Source of the DNA: Sulfitobacter sp. W027
Lineage (GTDB): Bacteria > Pseudomonadota > Alphaproteobacteria > Rhodobacterales > Rhodobacteraceae
Length of the DNA stretch: 64,000 bases
Direction of reading: 5' to 3'
Assembly: GCF_025143985.1 (NCBI RefSeq)
Contig: NZ_CP083564.1
Coordinates: forward strand, 745,501 to 809,500
Under the pieces are notes generated by a model, which ran no database searches, had not been told where the DNA came from, and was given only the letters and a program-made list of their open reading frames with translations. Both the position numbers and the translations under genes were made by a program. Shown one piece after another: positions 34,917 through 43,437 of this stretch. Position 1 is the first letter of the stretch; each line of letters begins with the position of its first letter.

Positions 34917-36140
34917 ATGACTGCCGAAGCCCCCAAGCTGCGCGCCAAAGACAAACCCGATCTTGGAACCTTTGACTGGACCGACCCCTTCCGCCTCGAC
35001 AGCCAGCTGACCGAAGACGAACGCATGATCCGCGATTCTGCCCACGCCTATGCGCAAGAAAAACTACAGCCCCGCGTCATCGACGCCTTCGCCAATGAAG
35101 AAACCGACGCAGGCATCTTCCGCGAGATGGGCGATATGGGCCTTCTGGGCGTCACCATCCCCGAGGAATACGGCGGCTTGGGCGGCAACTATGTCTCCTA
35201 CGGACTGGTTGCGCGTGAAGTGGAGCGGGTCGACAGTGGCTACCGTTCGATGATGTCGGTACAGGCGAGCCTCGTCATGTATCCGATCTATGCCTACGGC
35301 TCCGAAGAGCAGCGTCAGAAGTACCTGCCGAAACTTTGCTCGGGCGAATGGATTGGCTGCTTTGGCCTGACCGAGCCTGATGCGGGTTCTGACCCTGCCG
35401 GCATGAAAACCCGCGCAGTGAAGACCGAGAACGGCTATAAGCTGACCGGCTCCAAGATGTGGATCTCGAACTCCCCCATCGCCGATGTTTTCGTAGTCTG
35501 GGCCAAGTCCGAAGCGCATGACGGCAAGATCCGTGGCTTCGTGCTGGAAAAAGGCATGAAGGGTCTGAGCGCGCCGAAGATCGGCAACAAGCTGTCTTTG
35601 CGGGCCTCCATCACCGGTGAAATCGTCATGGACGGTGTCGAAGTCGGTGAAGACGCGTTGCTGCCAAATGTGCAGGGTCTGAAAGGGCCGTTCGGCTGTC
35701 TGAACCGTGCGCGCTACGGTATCTCTTGGGGTGCGATGGGCGCCGCCGAATTCTGCTGGCACGCCTCGCGCCAATACGGTTTGGACCGCAAGCAGTTCAA
35801 CAAGCCGCTGGCGCAGACTCAATTGTTCCAGAAGAAACTGGCCGACATGATGACCGAAATCTCGCTGGGCCTGCAAGGCTCGCTGCAAGTAGGTCGTCTG
35901 ATGGATGCCGCCAATGCCGCGCCTGAGATGATCTCGATCGTCAAGCGTAACAACTGCGGCAAGGCGCTGGACGTGGCGCGCATGTCGCGGGACATGCATG
36001 GCGGCAACGGTATTTCCGGTGAATTCCAAGTGATCCGCCACATGATGAACCTTGAGACGGTGAATACCTATGAAGGCACCCATGACGTCCACGCGCTGAT
36101 CCTGGGCCGTGCCCAGACCGGCCTGCAGGCGTTCTTTTAA
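34917..36140 (+). CDS. gcdH: Glutaryl-CoA dehydrogenase
   Basis: A 407-residue flavoenzyme that oxidises and decarboxylates glutaryl-CoA to crotonyl-CoA in lysine, hydroxylysine and tryptophan catabolism. The match to the mitochondrial enzyme is close throughout: [10 protein letters not shown] (Arg110, the residue that recognises the gamma-carboxylate), [12 protein letters not shown] and the catalytic glutamate in [12 protein letters not shown] (E386). GAAAGGA sits 8 bases upstream of the ATG at 34917. Divergent LysR regulator upstream; the fused E1 gene follows by 73 bases and could be co-transcribed. Confidence 0.97.
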   Translation: MTAEAPKLRAKDKPDLGTFDWTDPFRLDSQLTEDERMIRDSAHAYAQEKLQPRVIDAFANEETDAGIFREMGDMGLLGVTIPEEYGGLGGNYVSYGLVAREVERVDSGYRSMMSVQASLVMYPIYAYGSEEQRQKYLPKLCSGEWIGCFGLTEPDAGSDPAGMKTRAVKTENGYKLTGSKMWISNSPIADVFVVWAKSEAHDGKIRGFVLEKGMKGLSAPKIGNKLSLRASITGEIVMDGVEVGEDALLPNVQGLKGPFGCLNRARYGISWGAMGAAEFCWHASRQYGLDRKQFNKPLAQTQLFQKKLADMMTEISLGLQGSLQVGRLMDAANAAPEMISIVKRNNCGKALDVARMSRDMHGGNGISGEFQVIRHMMNLETVNTYEGTHDVHALILGRAQTGLQAFF

Positions 36141-36213
36141 GAAACGGTTTGGGGGGATCACCTCCCCCCAACGCGCCTCCCTTGAGGCAAAATTTCAAAT
36201 ACCAAGAGGCCCC

Positions 36214-38388
36214 ATGGACCGCGTTGCAATCGTTCATGAGAACTTCCTCCGTCGCGTTGCGGCGGGGGATTTTCCCGTTTCCACCTCTGATGAAAAGGCG
36301 CTTGATCGTGCCGAGTTAGAGCAGCTGTACCGCGCACAAGTGCTGAGCCGCGCACTCGATTTGCAAAGCCGTGTCATGCAGAAAGAAGGGCAGGGGTTTT
36401 ATACCATCGGCTCGTCGGGCCATGAAGGCATGGCGGCAGTGGCGGCAGCGCTGCGCGTCGATGACATCGCGTTTTTGCACTACCGCGATGCGGCGTTCCA
36501 GATCGCCCGGGCCGATCAGGCCGAAGGGCAGGACATGCTGCGCGATATGCTCCTGAGTTTCGCTTGCTCTGCCGACGATCCGATCAGCGGCGGGCGGCAC
36601 AAAGTGCTGGGCTCGCGCCCGCTGATGATCCCGCCGCAAACCTCAACCATCGCCAGCCACCTACCCAAGGCCGTGGGGGCCGCGCATTCCATCGGCATGG
36701 CGCGGCGCAACCGGCCTGAGCATGCGATCTTGCCGCGCGATGCGATTGCCATGTGCAGTTTTGGCGATGCCTCGGCCAACCACTCCACTGCCCAAGGCGC
36801 GATCAATGCGGCTTGCTGGACCGCGGTGCAGGGCGTGCCGCTGCCGCTGCTTTTCGTCTGTGAGGACAATGGCATCGGAATTTCGACCAAGACACCGACG
36901 GGATGGATCAAGGCCTCCATGTCTGCCCGACCGGGCTTGAAGTATTTCGAGGGCGACGGGCTGGACCTTCATGCGGCTTTCTCGGCAGCAAAAGAGGCGG
37001 CGGATTATGTTCGGGTCCACCGTAAGCCCGCCTTCCTGCATCTGCGCACCGTGCGGCTCTATGGTCATGCGGGGGCGGATGTGGCGACGTCCTATCTGCC
37101 GCGTGCAGAGGTTGAGGCTGATGAGGCGAATGATCCGCTGCTGCATTCCGCGCGGCTGTTGGTGGAGGCTGGAATGAACGCCGATGAGGCGCTGGCGATT
37201 TACCGCGATACGCAGGACGCGGTGGCCAAGGCTGCGGAGGAAGTGGTGAAACGGCCTCGGCTCAAGACAGCGTCGGACGTAATGGCAAGCCTTGTGCCGC
37301 CCAAGCGTAATTGCGCGTCCAGCAACGGGCCGAGTGCCGAGGTCCGTGCCGAGACATTCGGCAGCGATATGGCGCAGATGGACAACCCACAGCCGATGTC
37401 GCGGCTGATCAACTGGGCGCTGCACGACCTGATGCTGGCGCATCCTGAGACCATGCTGATGGGCGAGGATGTGGGCCGCAAGGGCGGGGTCTATGGCGTT
37501 ACACAGAAGTTGCAGGGCCGGTTCGGGCCGGGGCGTGTGATCGACACGCTGTTGGATGAACAGAGCATCCTGGGTCTCGCCATCGGTATGGCGCATAACG
37601 GTTTCGTGCCGATGCCTGAGATCCAGTTCCTCGCCTATCTGCACAACGCCGAAGACCAGTTGCGCGGCGAAGCGGCGTCGTTGCCCTTCTTCTCGGACGG
37701 GCAATGGACCAATCCGATGGTGCTGCGCATCGCAGGGCTGGGCTATCAGAAGGGCTTTGGCGGGCATTTTCACAATGACAATTCGCTGGCCGTGTTGCGT
37801 GACATTCCGGGGATCATCATTGCTTGCCCCTCGGCGGGGGATGATGCGGCGATGATGTTGCGCGAAGCGCACCGTTTGGCGCGTGAGGAACAGCGGGTGG
37901 TGGTCTTTATCGAGCCGATTGCACTTTATCCGATGCGCGATCTGGTGGATGCCGGAGATGGCGGCTGGATGCGGCACTACCCGGCGCCGGATCGGCGGAT
38001 TGGCCTGGGCGAGGTTGGTGTCTCGGGCAAGGGCGCGGATTTGGCGATCGTAAGCTATGGCAACGGGCATTACCTCAGCCAGCAGGCGGCGCGGGATCTG
38101 GCGGAGGCGGGCGTGGATGCGCGGGTGATTGATCTGCGCTGGTTAGCGCCGTTGCCGGAAGCAGCGTTGATGGAGGCAATTGGGGATCGGCCTGTGTTGA
38201 TCGTTGATGAATGTCGCCGCACAGGTGGGCAGGCCGAGGGGCTGATGGCGCTGATGGCGGAGCAGGGCGTTGAGCGCTTTGCGCGGCTGACGGCGGAGGA
38301 CAGCTTTATCGCGACGGGTCCGGCCTATGCGGCGACGCTGCCCTCGCGGGAGGGGATCGTGGCGGCGGCGCGGGATTTGCTTGGGTAA
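36214..38388 (+). CDS. 2-Oxoacid dehydrogenase E1, fused alpha and beta subunits
   Basis: A 724-residue TPP enzyme. The N-terminal ~330 residues are E1-alpha (substrate loop SSGHEGMAAVAAAL, TPP site GDASANHSTAQGAIN...EDN), followed by a ~60-residue linker and E1-beta plus transketolase C-domain (MGEDVGRKGGVYG, PEIQFLAY, GFGGHFHNDNS, VIDLRWLAPL). It would decarboxylate a branched-chain or long 2-oxoacid and load an E2 lipoyl arm. No E2 or E3 gene is adjacent, so it must borrow them from elsewhere. Neighbouring gcdH invites 2-oxoadipate as substrate; branched-chain acids are equally possible. AAGAGG lies before the ATG at 36214. It ends 10 bases before the second palindromic element. Confidence 0.85.
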   Translation: MDRVAIVHENFLRRVAAGDFPVSTSDEKALDRAELEQLYRAQVLSRALDLQSRVMQKEGQGFYTIGSSGHEGMAAVAAALRVDDIAFLHYRDAAFQIARADQAEGQDMLRDMLLSFACSADDPISGGRHKVLGSRPLMIPPQTSTIASHLPKAVGAAHSIGMARRNRPEHAILPRDAIAMCSFGDASANHSTAQGAINAACWTAVQGVPLPLLFVCEDNGIGISTKTPTGWIKASMSARPGLKYFEGDGLDLHAAFSAAKEAADYVRVHRKPAFLHLRTVRLYGHAGADVATSYLPRAEVEADEANDPLLHSARLLVEAGMNADEALAIYRDTQDAVAKAAEEVVKRPRLKTASDVMASLVPPKRNCASSNGPSAEVRAETFGSDMAQMDNPQPMSRLINWALHDLMLAHPETMLMGEDVGRKGGVYGVTQKLQGRFGPGRVIDTLLDEQSILGLAIGMAHNGFVPMPEIQFLAYLHNAEDQLRGEAASLPFFSDGQWTNPMVLRIAGLGYQKGFGGHFHNDNSLAVLRDIPGIIIACPSAGDDAAMMLREAHRLAREEQRVVVFIEPIALYPMRDLVDAGDGGWMRHYPAPDRRIGLGEVGVSGKGADLAIVSYGNGHYLSQQAARDLAEAGVDARVIDLRWLAPLPEAALMEAIGDRPVLIVDECRRTGGQAEGLMALMAEQGVERFARLTAEDSFIATGPAYAATLPSREGIVAAARDLLG

Positions 38389-38398
38389 AAGGAGCGCA

Positions 38399-38560
38399 GG
38401 CCCGGAAGCAAGCCGCAGGCGCCGGGCTATCGCCTGCCCGCCCCCCGGGTAGGCGATTGGGTGAGGCTGGGTGCAACTCTGCGAAGGCACACCTTGGTTG
38501 AACCATAAAGTGGCAAGGGTCACCGTCGGGATCGCCGACCCGCGGGCAGGCGCTGGCCCT
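38399..38560. repeat. Palindromic intergenic element, copy 2
   Basis: A 162-bp relative of the element at 16940, in the same orientation. H1 is GGCCCGG...CCGGGC, H2 is 38429-38440 with 38446-38457, H3 is 38531-38542 with 38543-38554. It fills the gap between two convergent genes and its last two bases overlap the stop codon of the enolase-superfamily gene. The spacer has diverged from copy 1 except for islands such as ATAAAGTGGCAA. Confidence 0.85.
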
Positions 38561-39791
38561 AGTCGTTTTTGCTTGGCGCGCCGCCTTGGAAGTTGTTACC
38601 GTTCGCATAGTCACAGGGCGCTTCTTGCATTTCCAGATGCAGCCCGTCTTCCGTATAGGGATGCGCTCGGGCGAGATTTTCATCCACCTCAATCCCCAGA
38701 CCGGGCGCGTCGGGGGCTGCGATAAACCCCTCCTCGACCCGGATCGCCCCCTTAATCAACTGATCATGAAACGGTGTCTCAATGCACTCGCACATCAGAA
38801 TATTCGGGATCGCTGTGGCCAGCTGCACATTTGCCGCCCATTCCACCGGTCCGGCGTAGAGATGCGGGGCGATCTGCGCGTTGTAAACCTCGGCCATGGC
38901 GGCGATCTTCTTGGCCTCGTTAATGCCCCCCACACGGCCAAGCGCCGGTTGCAGGATTTCCGCAGCCCCGGAGCGCAGCAGCGGCGCGAACTCGGCCTTG
39001 GTGGTAAGTCGTTCGCCGGTTGCGACCGGAATGCGCACCCCGCGCGCGACCTTGGCCATCTGCTCGGGCGCGTCGGGCGGGATCGGCTCCTCAAACCAAA
39101 GCGGATCGTAAGGCTCCAAAGCCTTGCCCAAACGGATCGCGCCCGCAGTTGTAAACTGCCCATGGGTGCCGAACAGCAAATCGGCCTTATCGCCCACCGC
39201 CTCGCGGATGGCTCTGCAAAAGGCTACGGAGGTGGTGATGTCGGACCTCGCAGGCATATGCCCGCCGCGCAGCGTGTAGGGGCCAGCGGGGTCGAACTTC
39301 ACCGCCGTATAGCCCCGCGCCACGCAGTCTGCCGCCGATTCCGCCGCCATCTCGGGCGAGGTCCAAAACGCCGCCACATCGTGATGCGGCAGCGGGTAGA
39401 GGTAGGTATAAGCGCGCACCCGATCATTGGTGCGCCCACCGATCAACGCATGCACCGGGCGGTCGCGGTCTTTGCCGAGAATATCCCAGCAGGCGATCTC
39501 AAGGCCGGAAAACGCGCCCATGACGGTCAGGTCTGGCCGCTGGGTGAAGCCCGACGAATAGGCGCGGCGGAACATCAACTCGATATTCTCGGGGCTCTCG
39601 CCCTGCATATGCCGGACAAAAACGTCTTCGATAATCGCGCGCATCGCCTCAGGCCCGACGCTGGCGGCATAGCATTCGCCCCAGCCGATCACGCCGGTGT
39701 CGGTCGTCACTTTGACCAATATCCAGTAGCGACCGCCCCAGCCGGGGGCAGGCGGGGCCGTCACGATCACTTCAAGGTCTTGCAGTTTCAT
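38559..39791 (-). CDS. Enolase-superfamily (mandelate racemase/muconate lactonising) sugar-acid enzyme
   Basis: A 410-residue TIM-barrel enzyme. Barrel residues visible are AVKFDPAG (strand-2 Lys), LLFGTHGQFT (strand 3), WFEEPIPPD (strand-4 metal-ligand Glu), VATGERLTTK (strand-5 Glu) and IAPHLYAGPV (strand-8 His). The gene follows uronate dehydrogenase, so a galactarolactone cycloisomerase or aldarate dehydratase is the likely role; exact chemistry cannot be read. The strand-3 position is G-T-H where dehydratases often have D-x-H or D-x-N. GAGGAGGGACC precedes the ATG at 39791. Last gene of the operon; its stop touches palindromic element 2. Confidence 0.82.
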   Translation of the reverse strand: MKLQDLEVIVTAPPAPGWGGRYWILVKVTTDTGVIGWGECYAASVGPEAMRAIIEDVFVRHMQGESPENIELMFRRAYSSGFTQRPDLTVMGAFSGLEIACWDILGKDRDRPVHALIGGRTNDRVRAYTYLYPLPHHDVAAFWTSPEMAAESAADCVARGYTAVKFDPAGPYTLRGGHMPARSDITTSVAFCRAIREAVGDKADLLFGTHGQFTTAGAIRLGKALEPYDPLWFEEPIPPDAPEQMAKVARGVRIPVATGERLTTKAEFAPLLRSGAAEILQPALGRVGGINEAKKIAAMAEVYNAQIAPHLYAGPVEWAANVQLATAIPNILMCECIETPFHDQLIKGAIRVEEGFIAAPDAPGLGIEVDENLARAHPYTEDGLHLEMQEAPCDYANGNNFQGGAPSKND

Positions 39792-39814
39792 GACGGTCCC
39801 TCCTCGGAGCCTGA

Positions 39815-40657
39815 TCAGGTTTCTTTCTTGTCGTTGACGATGGTCATCTGCGCCAACCCGCTCTCGCCCAGATCGACCTTGGCGAAGGGGCCGCCGTGGC
39901 ACATCTGACCGGGGTCGGTGATGTCGACGGGGCCTTCCTCGGCCAGCACTTTTTCGGCGAATTGCTCGGCGTTGTCTTTCGGGCGGTAGCCTAAGAATGA
40001 TGCCTTGGCGTTGTCCACCGGCGCCCGGTCGTTGTTCGACACGCCGTAGATGACCGAGAAACCGACCGAAGGCGTGTCGACGGCGCGGGTCACCAGTTGG
40101 ATCAGGTCGTCATAGGACAGCCACGAGCCGAGCGCGCGGGAGTTGTTGACCTGCGCGGCGCTGAGGATGCGTAGGTGCACGGATTCCAACTGGCGCTTGT
40201 CCCAATACATGGAGCCGAGGTCTTCGGTGAAGCATTTGGCGAGGCCGTAGAACGTGTCAGGCTTGTGCGGGGCGTCGATGCCGATGAAGTCGGATTTCTT
40301 GTGCATGCCCACGGCGTGGATCGAGGAGGCATAGACCACACGCCGCACCCCGGCCTGATAGGCCGATTCCCAAACGTTGTAGGAGCCGACGAAGTTCGGG
40401 CCGAGCAGTTCCATGAAAGGCTTCTCGTCCACGATGGCACCGAAATGCACCACCATGTCGGCGCCTTCCATCAGGGCTGCAACCTCATCGTATTCCGCCA
40501 GATCGGCCTTCTGAAAGCGCTCGCCGTCGTAAAGTTTGCCAATGTCCTCGGCGATGTCAGAGCTGACCAGTTCTTCGCACATCGCGGCCAGCGGCTCGCG
40601 CAGGTAGGAGCCAAGCCGACCGGCAGCACCTGTCAGGACCAGTTTCTTAAATTTCAT
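39815..40657 (-). CDS. udh: Uronate dehydrogenase-type short-chain NAD-dependent oxidoreductase
   Basis: A 280-residue extended SDR: TGAAGRLGSYLR (9-20) binds NAD, and the triad is Ser111/112 (ASSIHAVG), Tyr137 and Lys141 (YGLAK). The closeness of its motifs to Agrobacterium/Pseudomonas uronate dehydrogenases suggests oxidation of galacturonate or glucuronate to the aldarolactone. Third of four genes in the operon, 12 bases from the aldolase stop and 23 bases before the enolase-superfamily gene. The function is supported by the two sugar-acid neighbours; other nucleoside-sugar SDR activities cannot be excluded. Confidence 0.82.
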   Translation of the reverse strand: MKFKKLVLTGAAGRLGSYLREPLAAMCEELVSSDIAEDIGKLYDGERFQKADLAEYDEVAALMEGADMVVHFGAIVDEKPFMELLGPNFVGSYNVWESAYQAGVRRVVYASSIHAVGMHKKSDFIGIDAPHKPDTFYGLAKCFTEDLGSMYWDKRQLESVHLRILSAAQVNNSRALGSWLSYDDLIQLVTRAVDTPSVGFSVIYGVSNNDRAPVDNAKASFLGYRPKDNAEQFAEKVLAEEGPVDITDPGQMCHGGPFAKVDLGESGLAQMTIVNDKKET

Positions 40658-40669
40658 AATATCTTCCTT

Positions 40670-41449
40670 TCACGTCTCAGAAATCTTGCCGCGCACTTGG
40701 GCGCGCAGGGCATCGGCCCCTTTGGCCAAAAGGCCCACGTCGGTGCCGCAGGCGACAAAGGTGAAGCCTTCGTTCAGCAATTGGGCGGCGAAATCGGGGT
40801 CGGTAACCAGCGTGCCGACGGGAATGCCCTTGTCCATCAACAGCTTCGCAGCCGGGCGGATCACCTCCCACACCTCGGGGTGCAGGGTCTGGCCGAGATG
40901 GCCCAAGTCTGCGGCGATGTCGGCGGGGCCAAAGAAGATGCCGTCGATCCCCTCAACCTCAGCAAAGGCGGCGGCGTTTTCGACGGCGGCGCGGGTTTCA
41001 AGCTGGATCAGGATGGCGGTCTGGTTTTCAACCTCGGTGTTGTAATCCTCGACCCGGCCAAACTGGTTGGCGCGGTTCAGCCCGGCCACGCCCCGGATAC
41101 CGCGCGGCGGGTAGCGGCAGGCGGCGACGGCAGCGCGGGCCTCGTCAGGCGATTGCACCATCGGAAACAGCAGCCCCGGTGCGCCGAGGTCCATCAGGCG
41201 TTTGACCTTGACCGCGTCGTTCCAATCGGGCCGCACCATCGCCGTGGTGTCACTGCCCGAGAACGCCTGAAGCTGCCCAAGCACGGACTTCATATCGCTC
41301 GGCGCATGCTCCATATCCAGCATCACCCAGTCATAGCCGGCATGGGCCACCACCTCGGCGGCATAGCCATCCGAGAGGGAGACCCAAAGCCCCAACTGCT
41401 TTTTCCCGGCGCGAATGGCCGTGAGGAATGTGTTTTCGCGCTGTTTCAT
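40670..41449 (-). CDS. HpcH/HpaI-family class II aldolase
   Basis: A 259-residue metal-dependent aldolase of the HpaI/GarL family: GLWVSLSDGYAAEVVAHAGYD, MLDMEHAPSD (46-55 region with the catalytic His and metal Glu), IQLETRAAVENA (metal ligand Glu) and GPADIAADLG. It splits 4-hydroxy-2-oxoacids, here plausibly 5-keto-4-deoxyglucarate into pyruvate and tartronate semialdehyde. Start overlaps the preceding oxidoreductase stop by 4 bases (ATGA). Operon partner of uronate dehydrogenase. Confidence 0.87.
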   Translation of the reverse strand: MKQRENTFLTAIRAGKKQLGLWVSLSDGYAAEVVAHAGYDWVMLDMEHAPSDMKSVLGQLQAFSGSDTTAMVRPDWNDAVKVKRLMDLGAPGLLFPMVQSPDEARAAVAACRYPPRGIRGVAGLNRANQFGRVEDYNTEVENQTAILIQLETRAAVENAAAFAEVEGIDGIFFGPADIAADLGHLGQTLHPEVWEVIRPAAKLLMDKGIPVGTLVTDPDFAAQLLNEGFTFVACGTDVGLLAKGADALRAQVRGKISET

Positions 41450-42648
41450 ATTACGGCCTTTTCAACAAATTTCTCTGCGCGGACGATCCGCGCGTAATCC
41501 AGCGGGGTCAGGTCAAGCGAACGATAGGCTCCATGGGTGATCAACTCAGCCGTGCCGCGCCCGATGGCGGGGGCCTGCTGCAACCCATGGCCGGAAAAGC
41601 CGTTCATGAAGACGAAGTTCTCAACCTTGTCGTGCCGCCCGACAATTGCGTTCTGATCTACAGTGTTAAAGGCGTAGTGGCCGACCCATTCATTGATCAC
41701 CTTGACCCGTTCAAAGGCCGGAACGCGGGTGGCGATGATGGGCCAGACCTTCTCCTCCCAAATCGAATGGTCAAAGGCAAAGTCATCATAGGCCGCGTCA
41801 TAGTCATCTTCGGGCGGGCAACCGGCCATATAGTATTTGCCCTCTTGGCGCATATGCACGCCGCTGGGGTCGATGGTCAGCGGCAGGTCCATCTCAAGCG
41901 GCTCGGCAGCGTCAAAGATGAAGGTGTAGCGTTTGCGCGGCACCACGGGCAGGGTGATCCCCGCCATCTGGGCCGTCGCCGCCGCGCGGGGCCCGGAGGC
42001 ATTTACAACCGTGCCGCAGGAGACCTGTGCGCCCGATTTCAACGTCACCGCATCCACGGCGCTGCCAGCCGCGTTCAGCGTCATGCCCGTCACCTCGTCA
42101 TGGATAAAGGTCACGCCCCGACGCTTGGCCATACGCTTGAACCAGTCAAACATAGTGCCGCCGTCGAAGTAGCCTTCGTTCACTGTGTTGTGGTTGCCCG
42201 CGATCACATCGTCGAGCATGTAGAACGGATAGCGCGCGGCAATCTCGTCCTTGGTCATATGCTGGGTATGCGCCCCCATGGAGGCCTGAATGCTCTGCGC
42301 CTCGCGCAGGGTCTGGGCAAACTCCGGCGTGTCGGCAAGGTAGAGGTAGCCAAAGCTTTGCAGCGCCAGGTCCGGCACCTCGGGATCGTCATGCATGAAG
42401 TGGCGGAAGTTCTTAATAAACTCGGCCCCGAACTGCGAAATCTGGATGTTTACCGGCGCGGTGAACTGCTGGCGGATGCAGGAATTTGTGTGGCTGGTTG
42501 AGGCAAACTCATAGGTGGGGTCACGCTCCACCACCAGCACTTCGCCGTCAAACCCCGGCGTGTTGGTCAACCACCAAGCCAAGGCCGAGCCATAGATGGC
42601 CCCGCCCACGATCACCACGTCATAAGACGTCTCAAGCGCGTTTTGCAT
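41446..42648 (-). CDS. FAD-dependent oxidoreductase (DAO family)
   Basis: A 400-residue flavoprotein: ADP-binding VVIVGGAIYGSALAWWL near the start, FAD-contact SHTNSCIRQQF, and the C-terminal GFSGHGLQQAPAIGRG. It belongs to the D-amino-acid oxidase/sarcosine oxidase family and would oxidise an amine or hydroxy acid. First gene of the uronate/aldarate operon; substrate unknown. Start chosen at ATG 42648 (AAAGGGAGAC upstream); the open frame further upstream enters the sigma-factor promoter region. Divergent from the ECF sigma gene. Confidence 0.85.
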   Translation of the reverse strand: MQNALETSYDVVIVGGAIYGSALAWWLTNTPGFDGEVLVVERDPTYEFASTSHTNSCIRQQFTAPVNIQISQFGAEFIKNFRHFMHDDPEVPDLALQSFGYLYLADTPEFAQTLREAQSIQASMGAHTQHMTKDEIAARYPFYMLDDVIAGNHNTVNEGYFDGGTMFDWFKRMAKRRGVTFIHDEVTGMTLNAAGSAVDAVTLKSGAQVSCGTVVNASGPRAAATAQMAGITLPVVPRKRYTFIFDAAEPLEMDLPLTIDPSGVHMRQEGKYYMAGCPPEDDYDAAYDDFAFDHSIWEEKVWPIIATRVPAFERVKVINEWVGHYAFNTVDQNAIVGRHDKVENFVFMNGFSGHGLQQAPAIGRGTAELITHGAYRSLDLTPLDYARIVRAEKFVEKAVI

Positions 42649-42791
42649 GCACAGTCTCCCTTTGCGCATTCCCCTCTGAATTGTGGGTAGCCTAAGCATC
42701 CAGAGCCTGCAATCTTTGTGAACGGCAGGGCGATTTTTCGTTTTCCCGCGACGGGTTGCGCGACGGCCCAAGGATGGGGCAGGGTGGCATT

Positions 42792-42820
42792 TGAAAGATG
42801 CGGTTCTATTGCATCGTTGA
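42792..42820 (+). promoter_or_regulatory. Candidate ECF-sigma promoter of the sigma gene
   Basis: TGAAAG (42792-42797), 17 bases, CGTTGA (42815-42820). The same -35/-10 pair with identical spacing precedes the fasciclin gene (44221). It lies about 70 bases upstream of the sigma start, fitting autoregulation. A GATGC-N9-GCATC dyad overlaps the spacer. Confidence 0.55.
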
Positions 42821-42888
42821 CTTTTGTAGCGGCTGTCGCACCATGATTGCTGTGCCGAAAAAGACATCAACGCCCAAAGGAGTGGCCA

Positions 42889-43437
42889 TTGGACAGCGAC
42901 CGTGAAGAGATTGAACGTCTGATTGCACAGGTTGCATTGGGGGATCGTGCCGCCTTTGAGGCGCTTTATGATCGGGTGTCTGCGAAACTATTCGGGGTCT
43001 GCCTGCGTGTGTTGGATACACGGGCCGCAGCAGAGGACGCCATGCAGGACAGTTTCGTCAAAATCTGGAACAATTCCGACCGCTATCAGGCCAATGGTCT
43101 GTCGCCGATGACGTGGCTGATTACCATTGCGCGCAATACTTCGATTGACCGACTGCGTGCGATCCGAAAGGGCCATCAGGATATCGACACGCCGGGGTTG
43201 GAGCTGGCCGCGCCCGGACCGAACCCGGAGCAATCCGCCGTTGCCGCGTCAGAGGCGAAACGCCTGACCAGTTGTCTGGATGATCTCGATGCGGATCGCG
43301 GCGCTGCGGTGCGCGGGGCCTACCTTGACGGCGATAGCTATGCCGATCTTGCTGCGCGGTTTAACGTTCCCCTTAATACAATGCGCACATGGCTGCGACG
43401 CGGGCTGATGAGCCTGCGGGAGTGTATGAGCGCATGA
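42889..43437 (+). CDS. ECF RNA polymerase sigma factor (SigK-like)
   Basis: A 182-residue group-4 sigma factor: region 2 includes FEALYDRVSAKLFGVCLRVL and EDAMQDSFVKIWNN with PMTWLITIARNTSIDRLR; region 4 has RGAYLDGDSYADLAARFNVPLNTMRTWLRRGL. A weakly conserved linker separates them. The start is TTG at 42889: AAAGGAG lies 6 bases upstream and the sequence LDSDREEIERLI begins there; no in-frame ATG exists close by. Its stop overlaps the anti-sigma ATG (ATGA). The RskA-type anti-sigma and fasciclin target are as in the SigK group. Confidence 0.9.
   Translation: MDSDREEIERLIAQVALGDRAAFEALYDRVSAKLFGVCLRVLDTRAAAEDAMQDSFVKIWNNSDRYQANGLSPMTWLITIARNTSIDRLRAIRKGHQDIDTPGLELAAPGPNPEQSAVAASEAKRLTSCLDDLDADRGAAVRGAYLDGDSYADLAARFNVPLNTMRTWLRRGLMSLRECMSA

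Noticed and set aside
36661..38070. A 469-codon open frame opposite the fused E1 gene
   Set aside because: Antisense shadow without domain motifs.
16940..38560. The paired elements as a CRISPR or phage attachment remnant
   Set aside because: Only single copies per locus, no spacers and no cas, integrase or tRNA nearby; the architecture is nested hairpins.
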